Shown here: positions 1 through 11,924 of the stretch, one piece after another
Layout of the letters: the number at the start of each line of letters is the position of its first letter
How positions within the stretch are numbered: the first letter of the stretch is position 1
NCBI GenBank assembly: GCA_020226215.1
Contig: CM035233.1
Span: forward strand, 20,145,840 to 20,209,839
Direction: 5' to 3'
Origin: Sindora glabra
Taxonomy: Eukaryota > Streptophyta > Magnoliopsida > Fabales > Fabaceae
Length of the DNA stretch: 64,000 nt
The notes under the pieces: generated by a model
Told to the model about the DNA's origin: nothing
Seen by the model: the letters and a program-made list of their open reading frames with translations, nothing else
Databases searched by the model: none
Program-made: the position numbers and the translations under genes

Positions 1-1347
1 TATCAGAAATTGTCATCTTTACAAAAAATTATCTAACAAAAATCGAGGCATCAATGTTTGGTTGTTTACGCATGAAGTGCTAAAACTTTTTAGGGGTGTT
101 TGATTAACAAAATTTTATATTCTTAGGAAAGTACATATTTCTAAGAATGTATTTCCAAGTATGTAATTCCTTGAAATATAACATTTTTATATTTGGTTCA
201 ATATATAAATTTTTAAGAATATTTTTTTAGATTTCCAAATATATTATAATCTTATGTTTGGTTCATACTTTATATTTCTAGGGATTTTATTATTTTTCAA
301 AAAATACCCTAATTAATTTTTTATTATAAATTATAATGAATTATAGATTTAATTAAAAATTTGTTAATGAAGAATTTTGAAAACCTAATAAATTAATAAT
401 TTGAATTCTTTTCAATTAAAATATAATAACTTATTTAATATATAAAATATTAAAATTTTTTAGAATTTGAATTTGAATTTTTCATATAATTAATTATATA
501 AACAAACTGAAAGTCATTTCTAATATCAGGATATTAATTTCACATAACTCACAAATTTAAATTTTTTTTTTTTTTACTTTGTAAGGCATTAAAAATTATA
601 AAAAATATTATAAATTTTGATTGTAATTTTTATGCAAACAAGAAAATCTAGAAAACATATACTATGTGAATATGCAATATTAATTAATTTAATCATACAA
701 ATCAAAATTTAATAGATTAAAGTTACTTTACAAATATTTTTTTTAGTATGCTATGAGATTGTATATAAATTAATAGGATTAAAATTTAGAAATTACTTAT
801 TAATTTTTTTTACTCATTTAGTATAATTATGCTTATTATCATGAAAAAGTTGAAAATGAGAAATATAAGTTAGTGAAAAATGAAAATAATTTTTTTTTAG
901 AATAAATTAGGATTACAATTTGAAAATTACTTATTTATTTTTTCAATTTTTAGTATAATTATACTTGTTATCATGAAAAAATTAAAAATAAGAAATATAA
1001 ACTAAAAGTGAAATATAAAAATAAAAAATAAAAATATTTTAAAAATAAATTGATAATTATTTCTTAATTTAAATTAAAAATTATTTGATAAAATAATAAA
1101 TAAGAAAAAGAATTAAATAAGAGGATAATTTTCTACTTTTATCTTAATATCAACATTCTCATTTCATGAGAATTTAATATTCTTACCTTCCTTTATAAAA
1201 ATATTTTGAGATAAAGTTAAATTAAAAATATTTTTAAAAATATAATATTTTTAGATATCTTTTTTTTAAATTTTAAATTAAATATAAAAATATAATATTT
1301 TTCTAAAATATTTTAAAAAATATAGAAAATATTTTGTGAAACCCCAA
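1..1347. other. AT-rich flank, no gene seen
   Basis: Very AT-rich sequence with homopolymer runs and stops in all frames. Around 88-300 short motifs recur (a tttggttca-type string and an atatttctaagaat-type string), which resembles the interior of a small non-autonomous transposon, but I could not define its ends. Nothing coding is supported. Confidence 0.5.
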
Positions 1348-1440
1348 GGTAATCAACGGAAAAAATACCGGATTACGATTATTTTATAAATATTTTTTTA
1401 TTTTACCATGATTTCGAAATAAATTACCAAAATACGCAGG
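1348..1440 (+). repeat. MULE left terminal inverted repeat
   Basis: This starts with GGTAATC and contains the landmarks ATACCGGATTA and, at its inner end, CCAAAATACGC. The reverse complements of 11048-11139 and 12029-12122 show the same order of landmarks: GG start, TACCG(G/T)ATTA-like, a T-rich spacer, TTTTAC, then ATCAAAATACG. The copies are clearly diverged by eye. A further match, ATTTTGTGAA at 1331-1340 against 12126-12135, may extend the TIR outward by about 17 bp. Confidence 0.65.
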
Positions 1441-1640
1441 GCACCATTCAAAATGGCGTTCGCGGGCCACAGAGGCGCCATCCGAGTTGGCGCCATTAGC
1501 CTTGCAGGCACCTTGGAAGCGCCATTCAAAGTGGCGCCCTCCATTTGGAGGCGCCATTTGAAGAGGTGCCCCCGCCCCCCATTTTGATTTAAATTTCTGG
1601 GAGGCGCCACATGAAATGACGCCTCCTCCCCTTTAAAAAC
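1441..1640. repeat. GC-rich array of GGCGCC palindromic modules (left block)
   Basis: A sharply GC-rich island in AT-rich DNA. It consists of successive modules in which GGCGCCA and TGGCGCC flank 6-9 bases; the clearest are near 1440-1457, 1473-1493, 1520-1538, 1540-1569 and 1602-1622. Each module can fold into a short hairpin. The same kind of block lies inside both right-end TIR copies, so it belongs to the element end and is not a gene. A long minus-strand open frame across it is an artefact of this structure. Confidence 0.6.
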
Positions 1641-1830
1641 CCACCCCTTCCTTACTTCGCAGCCACACCTCAAACCCTCACAGACGCTTTTCTTCCCTTC
1701 TTTCTTCGTAAACCTCGCAGCCACTCACTTCGCAGCCACATCCTAAACTCTCGCAGATGCTCTTCTTCCCTTTTTTCTTCGTAAATCTCGCAGCCACTCT
1801 TCACAGTTCCTTTTTCCTTCAGATCTTTTT
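1632..1830 (+). promoter_or_regulatory. Possible MULE promoter and duplicated leader
   Basis: A TTTAAAAA TATA-like box at about 1632-1639 sits just inside the GC-rich end. It is followed by a CT-rich, leader-like sequence containing a roughly 73-bp tandem duplication (units from about 1655 and 1728, each with CTTCGCAGCCACA, TTCTTCCCTT and TTCTTCGTAAA). The position, immediately inside the TIR and pointing toward the transposase, is where MULE promoters usually lie. No start codon follows closely; the first long frame is 3 kb away. Confidence 0.35.
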
Positions 1831-1844
1831 TCAGCTCTTCCTTA

Positions 1845-2460
1845 GTTAGTATTTTTATAATTTCTGCATTTTTATTATAATTTTTATTTTATGTTGATTA
1901 TTATGATTTATGATGTAAAATAATGATCTAGGATATAGAAAAAAATATGTATAAATTTATATAATCTGTGATAGTTTATGATTTGTACTGGTTAGTATTT
2001 TTATAATTTCTATATTTATATTATAATTTTTATTTTATATTGATTATTATGATTTATGATGTGAAATGATGATCTAGGATTTAGAAAAATTTGTACAAAT
2101 TTAAATAATTTGTAATAGTTTATAATTTTTATTGGTTAGTATTTTTATAATTTCTATATTTATATTATAATTTTTATTTTATATTGATTATTATGATTTA
2201 TGATGTGAAATGACGATTTAGGATTTAGAAAAAATTTGTACAAATTTATATGATTTGTGATAGTTTATGATTTTTATTGGTTAGTATATTTATAATTTTC
2301 ATATTTATATTATAATTTTTATTAGTTATTATAAGAATATATTTTTCAGTGGGAGAAGAAATTTTATTTTATATTGATTATTATGATTTATATTATGAAA
2401 TTATGATATAAGATTTAGGAAAAATTTGTACAAATTTATATGATCTATGATAGTTTATAA
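1845..2460 (+). repeat. 145-bp tandem repeat, four copies, inside the MULE
   Basis: Units begin at about 1845, 1991, 2135 and 2280, each opening with GTTAGTATTTTTATAATTTC or a close variant, giving periods of 146, 144 and 145 bp. The fourth copy carries an extra segment of about 35 bp. A fifth, more diverged and longer copy lies at about 3798-4030. All units share a core reading TTGATTATTATGATTTATGA. I see no coding potential. Confidence 0.75.
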
Positions 2461-4745
2461 ATTTAAAAGAAAAATAAAGGGAATAAAAAAAGTGTCTTAA
2501 AATAAAATTTATAATTTAAGTAAAAATTATTTATAGATATTTTTAAAATATAAAATTATTTAAGATATAGGATATGATAAAAATAAGATTATTTTTATTA
2601 TATGTTTATTATTAAGAAAATATATTAGCTTATTGATCAATATTTTTAGGTTAATTCTAAAGTAATATATGTTAAAATAAATAAATATTAATTGAGGGTT
2701 TAGTGTAAAGTCTTGATATGTTATGTAGTATTTCTATTTACTTTATCTTTTTTATTGTACTATTTTATTATTATTTTTTGTTAACTAATGGTATTTAAAC
2801 CATATACACTAATATTTTTTAGCAGTAAGATATATCAATTTTTTTATTATAAATGTATTTTATATACATTATATAATTCATTCAATTAAATAATTTATTA
2901 TACAATTAATTTCGTATTACTTTATACCGCATGTATTGTTTATTTCTTATTTACTCTACTGTATTCTTTTTATATCTATTGTTATTGTTTATGGTTTAAA
3001 GCATCAACATCATTAATTAACATAAATATAATAAGTTATAATTTTTTAATTTATTACAATATTTTAAGTAAATTAAAGCTTTAATATACATTTTATTAAT
3101 AAAAATAATTAATTTCATATCATATTTTTAAAAAAAATAGTTAGTAATTAAATTTAATATTATTTGTATAAATTTTTTAAAATTTTTGTTAATGATAATT
3201 TTTAAATATTATATTTTAAATTTAAAATACATCAACTAAGAGTTCTCCAAGAGTTTACAGTTCGTACATAATTTTTTCTTCATTTCATGTACTTTGCTGA
3301 ATTTTTTCTTCTTTATTTCTTCAATCATTTTGTTAAAAATTCAAATGCAATATATTGAATAATATAAATATAATACAATTTAATTTTTTTGACATAAAAT
3401 TATTTTTAATGATCAAACATTTTTTTTTTGAAAAATTTATGTTATGGAAAGCGCTAATTGAAATAATTAATTATATATTTCAGTTTTAATAAAAGTATTT
3501 AAGAATAAAAATTAATTATCTTTTAAAATTTATTAATATTTTCTTGATATAAAAATTTAAATATTATATTTAAAATTGAATATATATCAATAAAATTTTA
3601 TATATTATTATTATTTTTATTCCTCTAATATATTATCTTGCAAAATATATTTAATTTAGTGTAATTTTTGCATAATTTTTTGATTGATACAATAATATCT
3701 AATAACTTTTACTTAGAGATTAAAGTTATTAAATTATCTAACAAATTTTTCTTTCATGCAGAGACTTTTTTCTGTTTGCTTCTCTTGATACTTACCGGTT
3801 AGTATTTTTATAAATTTTGTACTTATATTTTAATTTTTATTAGTCATCATGAAAATATTTTTTATATTGGTAGAGAAATTTATTTAGAATATTATGATAT
3901 AAATAATATAAATTTTTTTATTTTATATTGATTATAATGGTTTATGATGTGAAATTATGATTTAAGATGTGAAGTTATAACTTATGAAAATTTTGTAGGA
4001 ATTTATATGTATTGTGATAGGTTGTGATATTAAAAGAACAACAAACGAGATAAAGAAGAGTGTCCTAATATAGGTTTTAAGACCTAGGTGAAAGTTATAT
4101 TTAGAGAATTTTTTCATATAAAATCTTAATATATCATAAGAGAGATATTAAAAATAAAATTTTAGGATATATGAATGTAACCAGAAGCCTTAAAAAATAA
4201 GATATTGTTATTGAAAATATGAACTTTTTTCTATTTAAATAGTAGATATTATAAATGCAAGAATAATAAACGTACTCGAAAAAATTATACTATACATAGG
4301 TTTATTCAGAAAGCATTAAAATATATATGGAGGTATTGCAAAATAAGTATTAGACGAAGTCAGTGAATGTAAAAAAGAATTCATAACTGTAATAATAAAA
4401 AAATACAAATAATAATGTGTACATAATTTTGGTTGCTATTTGGTAGTAGGTGTGAACGGAGAAAAATACCGTGAAAATAAAAAATATAGTGTATTAAAAA
4501 TGTTAACCAATTTAATTAGTATAATTTGTGCATAATAAACAAAAAAAATGACAATTGAAAAAGATAAACTAAACTATAGATAAGATTATATACGCTAAAT
4601 ATTATATTAGTTTTGGAAAGAAATAACATTTGTTTGGCCGGAAAAATTATCCTATTATTATGTAATATTAAATAAATATCTTGCAAAAATAGTAATACAT
4701 TCCGTTCATTTTTACTTATAATATTAAATACTAGTACATTCGTTT
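2461..4745. other. AT-rich interior of the MULE, no gene seen
   Basis: About 2.3 kb of low-complexity AT-rich sequence between the tandem array and the transposase. It contains the diverged fifth copy of the 145-bp unit (about 3798-4030). Frames are short and unsupported. It may be leader or intron of a transposase transcript starting near the left end, but no splice pair can be argued from sequence alone. Confidence 0.5.
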
Positions 4746-7597
4746 ATGAGAACAAAAATTGTATATGAGACTATGTGTCAGTTGTGGGGGTGCAGTGAAT
4801 GTTTTGCAGCTAAAAGTAACAAGATGAAGAAAAGTTTAATTGCTTTTATATATCCAAATGGTACAATGATTGAGGGATTAATGGGGATAATGTACGATGG
4901 ACCTCCCCCAAAGGCATTGAAATTAAGAAGATGCAGCACTATAGATGTTTTGTATGAGAGAATTCATGCTGGACTGAAGCTTTACGAAGATCAAGATGTG
5001 GGGAAAATTGTTTACAGGTTTCCACAGCATCAAACAGAGGCTCAATATATGGCATACGAATTGGACAACGATGAAGACTTGGCATGTGCCATAGCAAGCT
5101 ACAAACAACATCCGACGATGACAGCAATGGAGTTGTACGCGGAGGTGATCACATCCGAACTGCACACTGCTAACTTGAGTTCACAAGAAAGAGTTCCAAC
5201 AAGTAGATCACCTGTGGTTCCAACTGCTAATGTCAGTACTAGTTGTTCGATGGTGTAGAAAGGCCTTCCTTATACGGGTGGAATCGAGTTCCACATTTTT
5301 TATAGTTATACTCCTGTATTAGACTCATCTGTTGCAGGTGTTTTCTCGAGAAATATATCACATACCATGATGGGTTCAACGAGTGCCTTACTAGTCGTAG
5401 AGGAAGAATCCACTGATCCTATATTCATGGATGCCCACTTTGAGTCTGGTTTTGAGGACGATGAGGTGTCTTGCAGTAGCAATGATGATCATGACACTGA
5501 TGACGAAGAACGTGCAACTATACATGAAGATAATGTTGGAACGCGGCGAGTGAGGAGTGACAATGCTACACAGACATCATAGTGGTGTCCCTCAAGCTGC
5601 TGTCTTCTCTCACATTGATTGGGATGCCATAAGGAATCCTACTGAATTTCTGGAAATAATGAAACCAAGCTATGATTACGGCATGGAGGACTTACAGGTT
5701 GGACAAGAGTTTGATTGCAAGGAGTCATTAATTGCTGCAACTAAGCATTACCACATCAAAAGGCACCACAATTATTACGTGGAGGAGTCAGATACCAGAA
5801 GATTGAGTGTGAAGTGTGATAATTACAGGGATGAATGCAAATTCCGTCTCAAAGCGACCAATCTGAAGAATTTTAACACTTGGACAATAACTAGATTTTC
5901 AAGGCCTCACACATGTGTTAATGCCAGTTTGATACAGGATCACAAGTCTCTTGATTCCGAGTATATCAGTTCCTTGATACTGGAGATGATTAAAGTGAAG
6001 CAAGATGTTCCAATCTTGCTTATACAAGAGAGGGTGAAAGGCATGTACAGGTATAAGATTTCGTACAGAAAAGCATGGAAGGCAAAACAAAAGGCAATTG
6101 TCAAGGTGTACGGTGATTAGGATAAATCATATGAAGTGCTTCCCAAATGGTTGGACATTTTAGGCTACTGTGACAAGCTCTGTTCAAGTTGGAGTCGAGA
6201 GAATTCGTCATAGTTTACAACCGTGTTGATCCACAAAAACATATTTTCAACCGAGTTTTTTGGGCTTTCAAGCCATGCATTGCCGCATTTCCCTACTGCA
6301 AGCAATTCATACAAGTTGATGGAACGCATCTGTATGGCAAGTACAAAAGCGTGCTACTGATTGGTGTGACCCAAGATGGTAACAAATGTCCTGTTCCTCT
6401 TGCCTTTGCCATTGTTGACAAGGAGAACTATGAAAACTGGAGTTGGTTTTTGGCATTACTACGAGTAAATGTTACGAACCAGCAAGGAATATGCCTGATA
6501 TCAGATCAACACCGAGTTATAAAAGATGCTGTAGCCACCGAATGCCTAGGATGGCAGCCTTCGCATGCTTTTCACCGGTACTGTATCAGACATATTGCCA
6601 GCAACGTTCGCAAGAAATGCAGGGATGACAATGTCAAGAAAGCTGTTCTTAAGATTGGTATGCCTTACAGCATAATTTCTTTGTTGAACTTTTCATTTAT
6701 AAATTTTTGTATCTGGTAGTTCAACCCAGTTAACCTATTTGTCTCCTTCTGTTCAGCATATAAGCCTAGTTGGGAAAAGGCCATGGAGAGATTGGACAAC
6801 CTTAGCAAAGTCAATGAGGAGATCTACAAGAAGTTGACCACTATTCCAATGGAGAAGTGGACGCTTGCTTATGACGAAGGCAGAAGATATGGTCATATGA
6901 CAACTAATACAGTAGAGTGCATCAATAGCCTCTTCAAAGGATTAAGGAAGCTACCAATCACAGGCCTTGTTCAACAAACATACTATAGATGTGTCAAGTA
7001 CTTTGTGGAAAAGGCGAAAGAAGCACATGCTGAGCTACAACAAGGTCACATGTACACGAGCAGATTCAGATAGGAGCTTGCGACTATCCAGTCACATGCT
7101 TCTTCTTACCACATTCGTGCTTATAATAGACAAGGAACTAGGTTTGAAGTGATAGAGGGCCCTGATATGGCCAGGGGATCTTGTGGAAAGGTCGTCCAAG
7201 TGTTATTAGACAAAGAGCAATGTGAATGTGGACAATTCCAAGCATATAGGTACCCTTGCGCTCATATTATTGCTACTTGTACCTCAGTCAACATATCGTG
7301 GGAACCATATGTCGATCCCGTGTACAGACTTGACACCCTGCTTAATTGCTACAAATCTGACTAATGGCCGATCGGGGAGTAGTCGCAATGGAATAATCTA
7401 CCACCATTTCCTGTCCTGGTTCCAAATTATGGAAGATTAGGTGTAAAGGGACGACCAAAGTCGACCCGGATCAGAAATGAGATGGATTGGCCTCAAAAGA
7501 GTGGTGTCAAGCAAAAATACGGTCTTTGTAAGATGGAAGGACATAATCGTAGGCACTGTCCATTACTACATGGGGAGGAAGGCCCTTCTTTGTGTTG
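4746..7597 (+). pseudogene. MuDR-type MULE transposase, broken
   Basis: Cut-and-paste transposase of the Mutator superfamily, degenerate. The N-terminal plant-MULE region (4746-5582) is one frame crossed by a single TAG at 5256. A frameshift near 5570 leads into the MuDR DNA-binding region (5580-6117; Cys/His residues in KCDNYRDECKF and RPHTC). A TAG at 6118 and another frame change precede the MULE catalytic domain (6189 on; VDGTHLYGKY, ISDQH, then the H...C..H cluster). A GT-AG intron at 6658-6756 keeps the frame into 6757-7070. TAG at 7071 is followed in frame by a SWIM zinc finger, CECGQFQAYRYPCAH (about 7221-7265). TAA at 7362 and a frame change precede a C-terminal zinc knuckle near 7528-7562 whose first Cys reads Tyr. 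Several stops fit TGG to TAG. No product is expected. Confidence 0.88.
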
Positions 7598-7868
7598 ATT
7601 TTGATTATTTACTTTTGCAGATATGTTACGAAATATTTTAACCAATGTCATAAGTGTAACGGTCGGATGATGTATTTTTTTTTATGGTTGTAAAATTGCA
7701 CGTAATTATGTATATATATGTTACCCTATTACTAGTAATGTGAACAAATTACTTTAATCGTCCAAGTGCATATAAATTCTTGTGTTAATCTTTGTACTTA
7801 AATTGCACCAAGTATGTTAACTTAGTGTGTGTTTAAATTCCATTCCAATGCAATTCTTATGATGGCAA
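7598..7868. other. Spacer between transposase and plant mobile domain genes
   Basis: AT-rich 3' untranslated or intergenic sequence of the MULE. No open frame or recognisable site. Confidence 0.5.
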
Positions 7869-10332
7869 ATGGCATCCACTTCGTGACACGTTGATCCAGG
7901 ACCACGGGATCCTTCACTGCTGACGGCTCAGGGCTCACACATATCCCAGTCCATTTGGGCAAGCCATGTATGGAAATAGTTAGATCTTAAAGTTAGTTGA
8001 ACATTTTTTGTATTGTCAAATGCAATAATTATTAATCTATGTTTTTTTGCAGCCTGACCGTGTACTGAGGATTCGACGGGCTCATCACTACCATCACCAA
8101 CAGTTGCCGGAGTTGATTGTCCCCTTGTTACAAGAGGCAGGTTTTTACGACCTCCCGATGTGCGAGTTTGTGCCGATCGACCATCAGTTGATCAGTGCTT
8201 TTATAGAGAGGTGGAAGCCGGAGACACACACCTTTCACATGTCACAGGGAGAGACGACTATTACACTATAAGATGTTGCTTTTCAGCTCGGCCTACCTAT
8301 TGACGGTCGAGTAGTGACGGGGCCCACTGTGTGGGGATGGGGAGCCCTAATAGAGGAGTATCTAGGACTCCAGTTACCGGTGGACGAGAATGTCATTAGA
8401 GGGGGGCGACTGAGAATAAGTTGGTTAGAGATGTATTTCACTCATCTTCCAGATGATGTGGATGAGGTGACAGTGCAGAGATTCACCCAGGCCTACATTT
8501 TGTGTCTCATTGGTGGGACGTTATTTCTAGACCACTCCGGCACATATGTCCAGCTCATGCACTTACCCTTACTCGGAGACTTACATGAGGCTGGGACGTA
8601 TAGTTAGGGGATCTGCTTGCTTAGCCTATCTATACAAAGAGCTCTGCAAGGCCACTGCTCTGGATTACAGGGAGATAGGAGGGTGTTGCCTACTACTGCA
8701 ACTCTGGGCATGGGATAGATTTCCCTACTTATCGCCCCTGCAATTACTGTCTCAGACATATTCAAAGGGAGGATGCAGGGATTGGCCCCCTAGCCCACAG
8801 GTTAGAAAATTTTTCAACTTTCACTTATAATTAAGTTGACTTTGAAGTTATTTAACTTAGTTATTGTACTTGGTAGGTGACACTATCAGAAGATGTTCCA
8901 AGATAAGTCCAGCACACAGCCTACCCTATTACAGATACGTGCTGGACCGTCTTCGACTCGACCAGGTATGTAGGGGATAATGCATATTTTTATTTCAAGG
9001 CTTTGTCCATTTCATTATCGCATTTAAATGATAAAATAAATTGTACAACTTCAGATCGCCTGGATCCCGTACACTGAGGTGGTCACCGCATCACTACCTC
9101 AGTACTATTTTGATGGGAAGTGACATGTGGATAGTAGTGGATACCAGCTCATTCACTTTCAGATTGTCGAGTGACACTAGCCGGATAGGGTTTTATGGTA
9201 GTTTGGACTACGCCAGGCTATTCCTGAGTCACCTGAAGCAGGTGGCGGAGGTCCATTACCTTTACTTGTCCGGTCGGCATGATGAGGAGTAGCACATCCG
9301 CTATCAACCGTATATTGCACTCTGGGATATCCGACGAGACTTGTGCGCTATCGCCGAGCCGACCACACGACTAGTTCTAGGCCCACGATCCGATTACATG
9401 GCATGGTACAGACGGGTTACCAGGTGATGTATTACACCTGTTAGGGAGAGCGCTAGACCCTAGTAGTAATACTGCGTGCTAGTTTTCTGTGTCTGATTTT
9501 CTTCCTATACATTAGTATTGTAACTAACTTTAATATCAAACATTTGCATAGGTAGATGAGGTGTCCATACTACAGGACTTCACTACACCTGAAGGGCAGG
9601 CTAGGTTCACATTCGATGTGCTTAGATCAGCAACTGGACTCCATCCTTCATGCCATTCAGGAGGTTGATCATGTGCTTATTGACTCACATTCGAAGCCAG
9701 CTCCTCATGCCCATTATATCCCAGATCCTGGGGAGGGTGACCATAATCAACCGTGCTCTCGTCGACTGACGTCGCACTGCTCCACGACATACGTCGCAGG
9801 CTGATGTTCCATTCACTTCGACAGTGCAACAGACTCCACCATCGACTGCCCTAGGAGACCATGATGATGATGCCTAATATGACTGCCTCATCTCATATGT
9901 ACCCTACTGCACTTGATGATCCTTCATCCTCCACCATGTTCCCGGCTGCACCTATATGGTCCGTCGTCATCCCAGATGTACCAGTTTCCTCCTAGTGTTT
10001 CATCCTCATTCCAGGCATTTTCACATATACCAGGAGTTTCATCTTCATTCTATGCCTTTCCTTCCAGTGATACTGGTCCATCACAGCCATATCGTCCTTC
10101 ATTTGATCCACATACTCAGGATCAGGGATTAGCACTTAGTGGCATGATGACAGATGACTCAGAACTTGTAGATAGAGGTAGAGGTGGAGGTAGAGCAGGA
10201 GCCGGAGGTACATTATCGATCTTGGATGTGGGACTGGACATCACTTACGTAGACATTAGCTTTCTTTTTCATGTTTATTGTATATTTATGTACATTTATC
10301 TTACTACTTTATTGCCAAACATCAACATTTAA
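7869..10332 (+). pseudogene. Plant mobile domain (MAIN-like / PP7-long-form-like) gene, broken
   Basis: Matches the plant mobile domain family (MAIN, MAIL1, PP7L relatives), found in host genes and in transposons. Proposed exons: 7869-7967 (PGPRDPSLL...GSHISQSIW, typical domain start), 8053-8800 (core, with HTFHM, DVAFQLGLPIDG, GWGALIEEYLG and a LCLIGGTLF...YVQLMHLPLL segment), 8877-8965 (LPYYRYVLDRLRLDQ), 9055-9423 (IAWIPYTEV...FQIVE) and 9552 to about 10330 (Ser/Pro-rich, then an RGRGGGRAGAGG tail). All introns are GT-AG and 76-129 bp. Breaks: TGA in exon 1, TAA at 8269, TAG plus a one-base insertion near 8605, and W-to-TGA and Q-to-TAG changes after 9160. It lies downstream of the transposase on the same strand, so it was probably cargo or a second gene of the element. 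Confidence 0.82.
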
Positions 10333-10919
10333 GATGATTTTGATTATTACGACATTTTTATCTGCTTGCGTAGGTACTTATATCTTTAATAATAAACTTT
10401 AAAATTATTAAAATATTTAATTTTTTTCAAAAAATGATGATAATGACATCTCCCAAATATAATAACTAACATTATTAATTTTTTACTTTCACAATTGTTA
10501 TAATTATCTATTCTTTTATTTATTTACCATGTTAAAATAAATAAATAATATTAAAATAAATTAATAAATTTTATCTTCATAATATGAAATATATAATTAT
10601 TTTTTAATTAAAATTTTTTCTCATTATTTATTTTAATATTATTAGTGAAGAAAGGAATAAATAGTTATAATAAGTATCAAAAAATTAATAATATTAATTA
10701 TAATATTTGAAGGATAAATAACCATCATCCTTGTAAATGACATTAAATGCTATGTTTATTCAATACGTTGTGAGTTGAGTCCACAAAATATTTAAAAATA
10801 AAAACACGTAGCACAATTGTCAACGTAGATGGGGATGCTAGCCATGTACAATACTAAAATTCAAGTCTTTTGAATCCACAGTAGACACGGTCACCGGCTA
10901 ATTAACTTAGAAATGAAGA
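10333..10919. other. AT-rich 3' interior of the MULE
   Basis: Low-complexity AT-rich sequence between the plant mobile domain pseudogene and the right-end GC-rich block. No gene seen. Confidence 0.5.
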
Positions 10920-11139
10920 GCGAGGGTGCCGTAGGCCAAAAACGCCATATCGCTTGGCGTCCCTTCCCTTGAGCGCCAATGATACCATTTCATCTGGTGT
11001 CCCTCGACACGCCATTTGGCATCTCTCCGCCATTGTGCGTATCTTCTGTGCGTATTTTGATAAAATATTTCGAAGGAACGGTAAAACAAATAATAGTTTC
11101 TTAAAAAATAGTAAATCGGTACTTTTGGCTCTCATTGCC
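10920..11139 (-). repeat. Internal right-type MULE end: GC-rich modules plus TIR copy
   Basis: 10920-11045 is a GC-rich block with partly decayed modules (AACGCCATATCGCTTGGCGT; GCGCCAATGATACC; ACGCCATTTGGCATC). 11048-11139 is an inverted TIR copy: CGTATTTTGATAAAATATTT, then GGTAAAAC, ATCGGTACTTTT, and an end at CATTGCC. Order and orientation match the outer right end at 11925-12122. This may be the real right end of the element, or a second related end left by nested insertion or terminal duplication. Confidence 0.6.
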
Positions 11140-11924
11140 AAAATATTTTATCATTGTGACGAAATAAAAAAGAATTAATTCATGTTATAATTTTAATTTC
11201 AATACAAAATGAAAAGATTATTACAACGAAATAACCACATTTTTTTAATTTTTAACTATCTTCAACTTCGTCATTTCATATTTACTTTGTTACAAAATAA
11301 AAATAATTTTATTGAAATAAATACAAAGTAGCGAGAATATTATTGGAATAAATACAAAATAAAAAGAAACATATCTATTTCGTTATATTTCTTTTCATTT
11401 TTAACAATCTTCAACTTCGTATATAAAGAATATTATTGAATAATTCAATAAATTTGCTTATGTGTAATAACGTATTAAATAATTACTTGTAATAATATAA
11501 TTCCGAATGTTGAAAGTTTACAATTCCGAAAAATGATAAATATTAAGTGTCATTGGATCAAATTTTGAGAGATATTAATATAAATTACGTAATTATTCTT
11601 TATTGATCCTATATTTTATTTTAATAATATTTAATTATTTACTAAATATTTATTATTTTTATTAAATATATTATTATCATTAACTACTTTCTTATTTAAT
11701 TCCTATAATAAATTTATGTATTAAATATCAAAGTAGAGTTAACATATTTTTTATGACATTAAATATAATTATGAAATGAGTAATTTATTTTTAAAAATTT
11801 ATTTTGAATCACAATCATATATTATTTATTTTTAAAATTTTTATTTTGAAATGACATCAAAATTAATTATTTTTGAAGGAAAAATTGCAGTTAAAATGTA
11901 TCAAAATTAATAAAAAATGTAAAT
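11140..11924. other. AT-rich segment between two right-type MULE ends
   Basis: AT-rich DNA with no coding support. It holds a locally duplicated motif: TTCAACTTCGT occurs near 11263 and again near 11409, with an ACAAAGTA/ACAAAATA pair nearby. It separates the two right-end copies. Confidence 0.4.

Noticed and set aside
1398..1724. 108-codon minus-strand open frame
   Set aside because: It lies across the MULE TIR and GC-rich module array. Its openness comes from the palindromic GGCGCC repeats, and similar shadow frames occur at the other ends (10902-11141, 11863-12057).
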